Part shown: positions 47,102 to 58,451 of the stretch, in pieces
Layout of the letters: each line of letters starts with the position of its first letter
Position numbering within the stretch: position 1 is the stretch's first letter
Assembly: GCA_030268105.1 (NCBI GenBank)
Contig: BSDZ01000027.1
Coordinates: 375,001-439,000 of the forward strand
DNA: 64,000 bases
Reading direction: 5' to 3'
Origin: Volvox africanus
Taxonomy: Eukaryota; Chlorophyta; Chlorophyceae; Chlamydomonadales; Volvocaceae
Translations under genes and position numbers: made by a program
The notes under the pieces: model-generated
Seen by the model: the letters and a program-made list of their open reading frames with translations, nothing else
Database searches by the model: none
Told to the model about the DNA's origin: nothing

Positions 47102-50100
47102 ATCTCGTAGCGCCCCACGGGAAATTCCTGGAGGCACGGGAACCGAATCCACCGAGAACTCTGGCGCAACGGCCCGGCCCAGGAGGTCCTGCGCGGCCTG
47201 CAGGGTCGTTGCGACGAGGGAAAATTTAGGAAGCTTGTGGAAAGTATAAAATTTAAAATAAGGAAAGCGCCGGAGAATCATAACGAACAAACTGCGAATA
47301 CGCATTTCCGCCTTGTTTCCCCGTCCGCACCTCAAGTCCGCTGTTGATGGGTTCCAGCAGCTTCCGCAGCGGGGTCAGGTCCAGGGTGGCTCCCAGCACG
47401 GTGATGGAGGGGGGGACCTCTAACGCCGCCAGAAGCTGGGGAGTAGCCACGTACGTGTCCAGCCCCACCCGAGTCAGACGGACCTTGAACTGGCGGGGTG
47501 AACGAACCTCCAGACCAGCCTCAGCGCGCAGAGACAGCAGCAGAGGCACCGCGAGGTCGATCTGAGGTTTGTTCGGGGACGAGGACGGGAAGGGGGGAAG
47601 AGGGCGGGGGTTGGTGGTGAGTGACTGAGTGCATCCATGGCGCAAAAGATTTCGTTTCTTCCTCCTCCAGTCACTCTCCTATGTGTACGGTAGTACTGCA
47701 GTGTACAGCTGCATGTCTGGCCCCGTACATCCGTCCACCCGGCCCTGATGTCCTGCCTTGTTGGTTGCTGTGAGCCCCTCCGGATCGATGATCTGCACCA
47801 CGTCGCCCACGTCCACCAGCGGCATTCCATCCAGGGCCCCCAGCAGCATCAGGGTGGCCACGTTTGAAGTGTACACCAGCTTCCAGCGACCGCCCAGGGC
47901 ATACACAGCCTGGCGGATGGCGAAGGTTCGTATGCGGAGGTTCGCGGGACGAGGGGGAAAGATGGGCCTTATAAGCAAGGGCAACGAATCGAGATTAAGG
48001 ATGGCGAACCGCGGGCTGGACCCAAATACCCGTCGGAACATTATCTGTCCATTGGTTGGTGGTTGGTGGTTAAAATATTGTGGGAAGGGACAGAGTGAGG
48101 GTTATATTGAGGGTTAAATTGGTGTTTGACAGTGGCATTGGAGTGCCCGGAGGGGAGGGAGCCGATTGGGGCAGAGAGGCAGTACACCCTGTTACGGAGG
48201 TGCGGCGCAGGACGGAAAGGTGGTAAACGACATGCGGGGGGAGGGAGACTTCTCCTATTAAGCAAAAAGGTATAAGAAGGTATAAAGCCAAGACAGGAAA
48301 ATCATCATCTACGACCACAGCATCAACCCACTTCGGTTGCCATGGCGTTCGGATTGACCATCTCCAGTCCCTCCACGAGCTCCTCAATGGCGGCGCGCTG
48401 CGCTGATGTTGCCGACAAGCCCCGCGACGTGCCATAAACGAGATCCAGGAGTTTGGATTTAATCTGGAAGCGCGTGTCCTCGGCAATGCCGCTGTCCCCA
48501 TCGGAGGTAGCGTCCATGAATTTTTGTTGCTGCGGCAGAGGTGGAAGCGGACGCGGCACTGAGGAGGCCACCGAGGGGGTCACTGAGGGTGTGGGGGATA
48601 CCGATGGCGGTGGAGTGGGCGCTGCCGACAGTGAAGGCAGCTGCGGCAGCGGTCCTAACGGCAGTGTGTCCGCCATACTAGGAAGCGGCGCCGAACTGCA
48701 GCGTTCCGCCACCTCCAGCACGTCCGGCACGTCCGCCACCTCCGCCACCTCCGGCACGTCCGGCACGTCCGCCACCTCCGGCACGTCCGGCACGTCCGCC
48801 ACTTCCGCCACCTCCGCCACCTCCGGCACGTCCGCCACCTCCGGCACGTCCGCCACTTCCGCCACCTCCGCCACCTCCGGCACGTCCGCCACCTCCGCCG
48901 CCTTTGCCATCGTTGTATCGGCCATGCGCGAAGCTGTTGCCGACGGCGCCGCCGACGGCATGGCTTCCGTCGGCGGCACCGTCACCGCAGTCAAAAGCGG
49001 CCCCGCGCTCACGGCCTCTGTTCCTGTTGCAGGCTGCTGGTCTAGGGCCACGGGTGCCGGTGCCGGTGCCGGCGACATCATGGTCCAGTTAGGTCCGAGA
49101 GTAGGTTCTGACACGTCGGCGAATACCTTTTCTGATGGCGTCAGCGTCGGCGTCGGGGCCGGCGGCAACACCCGCCGCGATGGCAGCAGTGGTAACGCCA
49201 CCCGTTGCGGCGGCGACTGCAAAAGTCCCGCAGCTCCCTTAGCGGCGGGAAGAGCCCGCCCCGACAGGTACTGGCCATCGGACTGCGAAGAGGACGGCTC
49301 AGCACCCTGAGCAGCAGCTTCCGTCATCTGGGCAAGGGTCATGCGGATTGCTTCTTGCGCGGCGACGGCGCCCATGGAGGAAGCGGCGGTATTGTCGGTG
49401 CCAGCCGCGCCAGCGCCGGTAGAGCTCGCCAGAGCCTCCAACGCCTCCGTCAACTGCGTGTGGTGAAGACGGGAGCTTAAACAGGCCAAAATATTCGTTT
49501 ACAAACGCCTTGCAGTCCATCCAAAGAATACCGTATATAACGGGAAAATCGATCGCGAAGTGCGACTCACCATCTCCGCAGTGACTGTCTTCTGCGGTGA
49601 CGCCCCACCCAACGCCGCCCCCGAATGCCAGGCAGCCGCTGCCGCTGCCGCTCCTGCCGCTCCTGCCGCTCCTGCCGCCGCCATTCCTGCCAATACACTT
49701 CCTTTTCCTTGCTCCGAGACCAAGACCTCCTCATCTGGCCGCTGTTGTTGCTGTGGCCGGATAGGGGTATGCGAGATCAGCAATTTTGGTGAAGTGGATT
49801 CAACTTCATTGGCACTTTTATCTGTCTGCAAAAAGCCCAGCTAGTTGCCATATGAAACGGGACCAGTTACCGTAACCATGACCCACCTCGTCCAAGAGCT
49901 TGCCGATGTCCCGAATACGATCGAGGACCTCATTCGCCACTTGTGGCCCGAGGGGCCGTACCATTGCTTCTAGCGCTTCCGCCGTCAAGGCCAAGACCTC
50001 CGATGGACCACTAGCCGCCGGTGCCGCCACGAGAGCCGCTGACGCCGTGGTGGCCGCGGCAGCGCCGGTATATTTCGCCTTTGGGGCATCGGATGCCAGC

Positions 50101-53100
50101 GGCGTTGGCGTCAGCATTGACGCGGACGTCGACACTGGCGGCGGCGTAACCTCAACCTGACCCGGCTGCGGTAACACCCGAGGCGACTTAAGCATTACTT
50201 TGGTCGTGGTCGTAGTAGGGCTGTTCATGCTGGCCAGCGATGTCAGATCCGCAGCAGCGGCTGTCACCGCCGGCGCTGCCTCCGCCGCTGCGTGAGTGGC
50301 GGCGCCGGAGCCGACGGCCTTCACCGATGGTTTCCCTAGCAGTTTGTCCAGATCAGCCTCGTCCTCAGAAGTCAGCGATTCAAAAGACGCGAGAAGGACG
50401 TCTATTTTCTGCAGCAGCCCCGCGGCCCTTTCCCGGTCCACCTCCACACTATCCATGGCATCGTACTCGACCTCCGGCTCAAAAACCGTCACGTCCACCC
50501 CCGGTGAGCCCGCCGGCGCACTGACACCCCCCGCCGCCGCCGCTGTCGCCGCCTTAGAGGCAAGAGCGTCCTGTTGCTGCAGCTGTTGCCGTTGTTGTTC
50601 CTGATTGAGCGATGGCTGCAGTGCCTCCATCGTATCAGCATCCAATCCTGGGGACGTCAACTCCGCTGCTTCAGCAGACGGACCTGCGGTCTCTGCCGCC
50701 GCCGTCGCCACTGCCGCCGCCGCCGTTTGCAGCTTTTCGGATCCCTCATCCGCCGCCATAGTGGCAGCCGGGGTTTGAACATCTGCTCGCTGCTGTTCCT
50801 GTACGGTACGATATGATTTTAAAGTCAATATGAGAAACTTTATCCTATCTATGCAAAACACCACTGTGGCCGAATAGATAATCGCTACGGCACCCACTAC
50901 CTCCAATACCCTTCTTACGTCTAAGCTCCCGATCCCTGAAGCGACCATGTCCCCGTTGCGCGACGCATGGATCCTTACCAGAGCATTGCATTCCCTCCCT
51001 AGGTCGCAACTTCCCCCATCTCACTTTCTCAAGAAGCCTGTTGATGGACCTGATACGGTCCAGCACCTGACCGGCGGACACAGCATCCATCGGTAAAGCA
51101 ACGCCGCTGAGCGCCTCCACCTCCGCCATCAGCGGCAGCGCCTCCACCTCCGCCACCTCTGCCACGTCCTCTACCTTCGCCACCTCCGCCCCCTCCGACA
51201 CCGCCGCGCTCGAGTCAGCCTCTGGCACACTCACAGCGGATGCCAGCGGCGCTGCCTCAGCCGGCGCTTCCAGTGCCTCTGCGGACGCCAACGCTGCCAC
51301 CTCCGCCGGCGGCCGTGTCGGCGAGGACAGCATCAGACCGTACGCGGCGTCTAGCGCCGCCTGCACTCGGGCACGGGCTGCCGCTACCTGCGCCGTTGTG
51401 TCAAAGGCCGCCCAGGATGTCTCTGCAGTCGCCGAGTCCGCCTCCGTACCAGATTCCGCTTCCATACCTACCACGGCCGGCGCCGTTACGTCCTCCGCAT
51501 TCGCCATCGTCGCTGCAGCCTCCTCCATTTCAGCAGCGCCAGGCGCGACGGCCTGGGGGGCCTCGGCAGTGCTCGTCACATTCACAGCTGCCATATACTC
51601 TGGGGAGACATCCGCAGCCGCGTCCAACATATCGGGAAAAGGGGAATTATCGACAACGGTCTCTACCGCTGTGGCCGTCGCCACCGCCGCCGGCGCTGCC
51701 GCAGTAGTTATTGCTGGCCCCTGGGCCGCAACCTGTGCTGGCTGAGCGGCGGCGTCAGCGCCCTGAAGGGCCCCCTCAGCCGGGGGCACGATGCTCGGCA
51801 CCTCTGCCTGAGTGGAGGCTGCAATTTGGACCGTGACCCCTACCGCCTGTGCGTGGGACATACAGGCATGAGCAATATTCTGATCAATGGTTGGTTTCTG
51901 GTTGGTCAGTTGGTTGGTTAATACGGTGATGGTCTTGTCAAGGAGCAGTGCGTAATTCGTGCATCGTATGCTCCCGGGTCCCGGAACGCAGCTCCGCGAA
52001 CACAGCCGGTGCGCATTTTGCTATTTCCGTTCAGGAGCTTGGGAGATACTGTCGTTGGGAACAGGTTTTCCGTATGGAAGCGCGCACATGCGGTTGAGGG
52101 CGACACGGAGGCCGTGACTTAGTACGGTGGCCAGTGTCGGGGTCATGGGTGCCCCGTATACCCAATACCGCACGCATTTACCGCATCAGCCACTTGGTTC
52201 GGCCGCCCAACGGTAACGGTGCGTGCTGCAGCACCCGTGGTTACGCCGGCGTCCTCGGAGACGTGAGACGTGGCTGCTGCCGCCGCTCGCCGGACTGCAG
52301 CCAGCGCAGATTCAACCGCATGGATTTCCACTTCCGCATCCTGCACGTGCATGGGGAAGATGAACAGGAAATGGGGTGTACAGACCCAGCGTCGATTCTT
52401 GCTGCTCCGAAACTAATCGCCTTCGTGCAATGTGCGACGTGCAATAAATCTCATCGCCTTCGAGCAATAAGGCAGAGGCGTGTCGGCGTGCGCAGTAGGT
52501 TAATCGTGATCCTAAACGCGCCATCATATCGCAACTTTCTATGCTTAGCACGCCGGCGCATACACCGTACCTGCAAGAGTGCCCTGACTTCTGAAACAGC
52601 CGATAGCACGGGAGCAGCCTGCGACGGAGCAGGCGCTGGCAATCTGGTCAAGGCTGCCGCAGCAGCCAATGCCACTGGGCCCTCTAGCGCGCCTACAGCA
52701 CTGCCTTTCGTCCCCCCCCCGGCAAGAGCTGCAGTCGTCTGCATGTCAACGGGACCAACCAGCCAGGCTGCTGTAAATACTTAAGGAAAGGTTGGACGTC
52801 AAATGTACAGTAACTGAAAAAACAGCAGGATTCAAGACGAATGGCCCGTGAAAACTTATATCACTTGACGAGGAGCGTTTGAGTAATAGGGTTCCCCCTC
52901 CCAACATGCATACACACACGGACCTTTCGGGAATCGAACAGTTGGAATGCCCCGGCCGCCAGCAAGGCGCCCCCAAGGCAGGCTGCGATGAGTGCTGCGG
53001 GCTGCCAGCTCAATATGCCGACAGCCACACCCATACCAGGTGCACCACTGGTATTTTCTGACCTATATGCAGCATGATGGCGTTGGCGTTCGCATTGGCG

Positions 53101-53799
53101 GCGAAAGTAGGGTCAGGTGGGGGGTGATGGGATTGAAATACTCAGGTTGACAGGACGTTGGCGGTCGCAATGGCACGAGGGAAGAATTGCTGAGTTTTAG
53201 GCGCAGCAGGCTATGATATGGAAGGCGGGTGCCCCTTCGTCATAGCGGTGACACGCACCTATTTACAATTAGCTTTTGACCTGGTTTTAGGGTTGCATCT
53301 GAGCGTAGCATCGCACGCCTCCCGCGGTGGCCCCTAGGCAGTGCCTCCTGCAGGCCGTGATGCGAGCGGAAAAACTACAACGTTGATGCATAGGGGCGGA
53401 AAGGCAAGCTGGAAAAAGTCACCGCACCTGGATCTGTTCGACCGAGACGCCATATGCTAATGCAATCTGTGCCAAAGTCTCGCCGGTCTGCGCAGAGACA
53501 CATACGCTTGCATGTCAATCACACATGCTGTTCAGGTCTTTCCTTATTCCAGAGTAGTTCATGCTGCTACGGACAATGAAATCAACTGATGGTAAAGTGA
53601 TTCTAGAAACTTCGCCATCCAACATAGGCGGGCTTACCTGCACGGTGTGCAAAGTACCGAGCTCCGCTTCGGCAGCTGCAAGCGTAACCCACAAGCGCTT
53701 TCGCACATGCCAAGTCCCTAACTTATGGCTACGACGTCCAAGAAGTGCGGGGATATGCATCAATGTGCTTTTGGCTAGCGGCGATACCCGTAATTTCAT
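46964..53799 (-). CDS. LysM - transmembrane - PAP/fibrillin protein (right paralogue)
   Basis: Thirteen exons join in phase: 53799-53638, 53487-53428, 53347-53259, 53062-52924, 52738-52571, 52340-52182, 51846-51025, 50798-49887, 49825-49571, 49453-48332, 47909-47757, 47561-47331 and 47197-46964, about 1,501 residues. The basic N-terminus (MKLRVSPLAKSTLMHIPALL) fits a plastid transit peptide. LysM spans residues 51-103 (HTVQ, TGETLAQIALAYGVSVEQIQ, TLKPGQKLIVN) with an Arg-rich insert. A hydrophobic helix follows (about 126-146, AALIAACLGGALLAAGAFQLF). Ala-rich linkers contain two segments ending VLDRIR-SINRLLEK and VLDRIR-DIGKLLDE, and a D-V-P-E-V repeat. The fibrillin domain is residues about 1253-1490 (LLDLVYGTSRGL to LDDTLRISRDDEGRVF). 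It may tether lipid globules to a membrane carrying a glycan-binding LysM; that is inference. The donor after exon 11 is non-canonical. Confidence 0.82.
47313..48042 (-). repeat. Near-identical duplicated tract, right copy
   Basis: Partner of 30825-31508. The right copy has an extra stretch of about 49 bp (47707-47755) exactly at the 5' splice site that follows exon 47909-47757. Beyond 48042 the two genes diverge quickly in the intron. The next exons (31722-32231 and 48332-49453) are only loosely similar. Confidence 0.92.
48715..48900. repeat. Short in-frame minisatellite in the right fibrillin gene
   Basis: Units of GCCACCTCC / GGCACGTCC on the plus strand encode repeated V-A-D-V-P-E-V and V-A-E-V-A-E on the minus strand. 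It lies in exon 49453-48332, upstream of the fibrillin domain. It is the counterpart in kind, though not in sequence, of the large repeat in the left paralogue. Confidence 0.8.
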
Positions 53800-54676
53800 G
53801 TTTCCAAAGCCACGTTTCGGCCACGTTTTGCGTTTATATATTTAGACTTCCACTAGCACTTTTTTAAGGCAAGATAAAATAATGCTGCCGCACCGAAGCC
53901 GTCCGGAATGACCATTCAGAACCGGGAAGAATTCGTCAGCACCAATCCAGTTTACTTAAATTCTTATCCATCTAACTTTGCAGCAAATCACATATTTGAT
54001 TTCCGTATTTACTCGGTAGGATATCAGAGACGCCATACAGTACGATATAGTTACGGCGAGAGCTTTACTTGCACAACGCTTTGCTCTGCAACGGTTGAAC
54101 ATAAATTTAACGTTGCCTAGAAAGCTACTTGACTATATGTTCCCCAATAATGAATTAAAATGAACATTGCATGTAAACGATCCTAAGTCGCATGCCGCGA
54201 GTGACAGATTACGGTTTGCATCCTTGCATGCTGGTTCCCAAATGCTGGTTCCATACCATAAAACATTGTCAATTTAGGTGGCTTTGTATGATTCTGGTTG
54301 TCAAAGTATGGCAAGAAGTTTCATCCAAACCTATCCAAACGCAGGGAAGGGACTCCCGCATTTATGGCGTTATCCCTTGTCCAGACTTAAAATTGCTAAT
54401 GCCTAGACCCAACAGCAAAAATATCGTATCACGACCACAAGGACCACGAGTACACAGCTTCCAGTACAGTTATGAGCAGTTGCCCGTAGCCCGTTAGCCG
54501 TATCACCAGAAGTCACGCCCGAGCGCCATACCAGCCCTTCATAAAAGCTTTCCGTGACCTAATACCCAAGTACTTATGGCGATGCTAAAGACTGAAGATA
54601 TTGTCCATCACCTATTCTGCCCCACCTATTGCAGACGCTCACCCTTAATTCCTACTACACATTTTCAGCCCTATCC
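53800..54676. other. Spacer between the right fibrillin gene and the TM9SF gene
   Basis: About 880 bp between two genes in the same orientation. It contains the promoter of the LysM-fibrillin gene and the 3' UTR of the TM9SF gene. I see no coding frame and no strong element. Confidence 0.4.
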
Positions 54677-54681
54677 TTACA
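54677..54681 (-). terminator. Candidate TGTAA polyadenylation word for the TM9SF gene
   Basis: Minus-strand TGTAA about 28 nt past the stop codon at 54709. Best placed of the three TGTAA words noted. Confidence 0.45.
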
Positions 54682-54708
54682 TCATGCCTATCCCTTTTCC
54701 TGCAGACC

Positions 54709-57700
54709 TCAATCGCATTTGACATTGCGGTATATCGTCCGCACAAACGCCGCTGCCGCCATGTAGCCCACCGCGCCACACAACAGCGCTAACCCGAGGC
54801 AAAACATAGAGGTGTAGCCGAAGTAAAAGCATGTTTGGAACAGGCCCGTCATCTTGGTTTTAAAAATGAAATAATGCACAGAGTAAAGGAACACGTAAAA
54901 AGAAGTAGATGCGGACATGCCAAATGCGGTCCACTGCCAATGATAATTCTCGGCGTTTAGCAAGAAATATGTACCCACGATTGTGACACACACCGTCACC
55001 ACGAGCAGGATGAGCACCACCAGCAACAAGAAGCCGTAGATGTAGTAAACCTTGTAGTTCCAGAAGCTGGTGAAAACAAAGTACATCTACAACATGCAGG
55101 GCGCGCGCAGCAGCGAACATAGGCATCGGCATCAGCAATCATGGATGCGGTAAATAGACCGGCGGATGGGGTGAAGGAGGACGGCTGCAAGGAGCGAATG
55201 GAACAAATCCTTGGTTTCGAATGACCCACCTCAATGAATATGGACCCGAAGGGCAGCAAGCCGCCCGCCATGCAAATGGCCCAGGGACGCAGGTACCAGT
55301 GCTTGTCCGGGATGGGCGACGGAATGCGCTTCACGCGGCAGGGATCTGTGAGGGCGTGTAATGGGGCATTCGGTTACGTCACTAAACAAACGATGTACTA
55401 TGTGCCCTGCACCACAACTATGTACTCTACCTATAACCTGGGAGTGCAAGAGCTGTATGCGGTGGGAAAGCGCAGCGTGTTCTTGTGGCCCCGTCTGAAC
55501 ATTCAGCCCTGGAGCACGCATTGGGGGTAATGAAAGCAGGAAACACGTAAAACACGCGTGAAAACCCGTGCCACCTTCCCGCTGCCTCAAAAGACGCATT
55601 CCTGGACCGTATGCCCACGGCATTGCGTAGAGTAAACAATTGCAGTTGCCACAACCCCCAAACAGACTACCACCTCACAATTGGGAATGGAGTTCCAGTT
55701 ACGGCCGATGACTGTGCCGATAAGGCACAAGGGAAAGGAAATAAAGCCCCAAAGCAGCAACACTGCCATAATGTAGCCAAACGGCACAGCCGCGAGGGAG
55801 TGATAGAAGATGGCAATGGTGTTGAGTCCGAAGGCGATCCCGAAGCAAAGCCCTGGGAAGAGCGATGCCGTCAGCAGCATGGTGCGGATCCATTGCCGAC
55901 CCTCATGGCGCGCGTAGAGTCCGCCGGACACATAGCCGCCTGTGGGTTGCAGGGAGGGTTTCCGTGGGGAAGGCAAAGAAACGAATCACAGTGCTGGTGA
56001 TGAAGAAAGCAATTGCTTCCGGGGGAAGTTAGCAGCTGCGACACAGAAACGCGCTCTAGCGCGCGAGGGCTCATTCCGGGACATAAACTTGCAAAGGTTT
56101 TTTTTCTGATCGTGTGTTGACATCCACTTGGGAAACGTATTGTTCCTAGTCTCTTACGCGAGAGAGATCGAAACAAATAATCCGGACGTGGCGCTTCTCA
56201 ACTCACCGATGAAGGACGTCAGTGCGTAGGCAATAATGAAACAGGTAAGGATGGTGCCGCGCTCCTCAAAGAACGATCCGGCAATGGTCAACAGGATGAC
56301 TGCCATGCACAGGAACACCAGCTGCACGCCCGTGCCCACGCTGGCCGCTAGCAACGTCAGGCGCTGTGGCGGCCGAAACACGTCGCCGTGCACTAGCTTC
56401 CAGCCCGACTCCTCCGAGAAATCCCGCTCCAGAGACTCCGCGTCCAGCGCGTCGGCAGCAGAACGGGCGTACCTGACAGGACCGATTGCGTTGAACCCGG
56501 GCCGTACGGATTTAGAGCACCCCGCAGTGAGTGTATTGATAAGCAACCCAACGTGCGGAACGGCTCACATGTGCGAGAACGCGAAAATGGATTGAAAGCG
56601 GCAAGTTATGGGTTTCTCGCCCAATGGAGACAAATTATATGCGTGGAAAGCAGCCGTTGCGGGTGCCTGAGCCCCACGCCTTCCCCTGCCACCTCTTCTC
56701 CCCTGGCATGCCCACTAGCTATATCATCCAGGAGTTGCTTGTTTGAAGACTAGGAAGACGATGCTTCAAAAATGCTAGAATTTAGATTGTTCTTGGCGCA
56801 CGCGGTTGCAACATCGTGCCCTCCTGCAACACCGTCGATAAATACCTAAGATACCCCACACGCACGAGCTGCGATAAAACTTGCAGTTTATTAATGCACA
56901 CAGAATCCAAAGTAGGTGACCCAACCTGCAACGTAACAGCGTCTAAGATCCCACGCAACTCACCGAGCGTAGTCCTTACGCAACGTCCGCATAAGGATGA
57001 TTGCGACAAGTCCAGTGAGGAAGAGCACCATCATGAACGAGTTCACCAGGGAAAACCAATGAATCTGATGGTGCGGTACGAGGGTTTCGGTTTGGAGCAA
57101 CCAAACATGGGATTTAGAACATGATTGCCTTAAACCAAGGGGTACGCACTGGAGCGAGCGGTCCAGACAAAACGTACGTGGATAGATAGATGGCACACTT
57201 GTCCCGATGGCATGCTGGACAGCCTAAGGAAGGTATGCTGAAGCGCAAATACCGTACCTTGTGCTCAAAGAATGTGTAGTCCAAATATCGCTCAAATCTG
57301 CGTGTGAATGGAGTCTTTGTGGGGGTCCAGTTGACTGTGTACCGGAAGTTAAGCTTGGCTCCCACAGCAACCAAGACTGGATCGGCGGTAGTGAGGTTCA
57401 CTTGAATGATCTGCGAGGGGTTGGGGTATGAGCAGATATGAGAGCAAGCTCGTCCCTGACGACTCCCACCACCATACCCAACGTGTTGGTCAATAGCTTG
57501 GCACCCACAATCCAATACTGTTGCAACAAGTTCCCGCCCGCTCTTAAGGGTGCTAGGTCAGCAAAGCTCAACTTTGCAATGGAGGACTATTGCTCACGTA
57601 CCTTGTCTTTGTTGTAGCTTATATCGAACCTTTTGCTTGTGTAGATGTACGCGTGTTCGACTCCCGCTCCATCCTTTTTGAGCTCGCCAACGAACCCCCA

Positions 57701-58451
57701 TATGGGAAGCTGAAATAAGTGGACAGGAAAGAAAGGGTATTCCAAGGTTGGACTAACTGTCAGCAGAGGAGGGGAGGAAGCACTGACATTTATATTTTCA
57801 TTATCCCTCAACCTATCGAAGGCCCACCCAATCTTCCCCGGCATAGTCCCATTCTTCAAATCAGTTCCTCCTGAAGCGGGTTCGCCATGCAACACCTACA
57901 TCATCCATAAAAAGCTCAAACCAGTATTGACGGCGAATGGCATCCTCAAAAACTTTCGCTTTTCGTTCATCCAATGTCATGGAGCAGATATCAGCTCCTG
58001 AGCTATTCTCTGCACGTTCAAGGCAAAGGCGATCGGAAGGTATTTCGGAGGTCCCATGCTGGGGCCCAAAGCTAAGAACTTACCTTTAAAAGTTAAATCC
58101 AACTGACTATTAATCAGTTCATTTCCCTGCAGCACCTCTCCAAGGCCTCCCCAGCTGTGCTGCGCCTTGAGCGTTGGATGTCTTTTACAGAACGGCAAGT
58201 AATAGTAATTGTAGGTCTCTTGTGGGTTGTTGTAAGGTCCTACTTTATTCACCCAAAGGTTGACCTTTTCCTTGTCCTCATACTGAAACAACCATGAAGA
58301 AACTGCACGTCGGTGCAACAGTCAACAATCCTTCAATTTATGATCGTCGCACCTTGTGATTTTTCTGTGAGCAATAGACGAAGCCCGGCAGTAGCGCTAG
58401 GCACAGTAAAGCCCATAGCGGGCATATTTCCAACCGTTCCCGATGCCCCAT
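54709..58451 (-). CDS. Transmembrane 9 superfamily member (nonaspanin / EMP70)
   Basis: Ten exons join in phase on the minus strand: 58451-58353, 58282-58084, 57997-57900, 57709-57602, 57410-57258, 57064-56964, 56472-56207, 55939-55679, 55345-55230 and 55086-54709, giving 592 residues, the normal length. The start is a signal peptide ([16 protein letters not shown]). The luminal domain has [25 protein letters not shown] and LPIWGFVGE. Nine helices follow, beginning [19 protein letters not shown]. Hallmarks include the [17 protein letters not shown] loop, [12 protein letters not shown], and [11 protein letters not shown]. The C-terminus ends VKCD, a K-x-D motif used for Golgi retention and COPI binding in this family. 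These proteins sit in the Golgi/endosomes and help sort membrane proteins. Nothing appears broken; the codon split across the donor at 55679 is inferred from phase. Confidence 0.94.
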
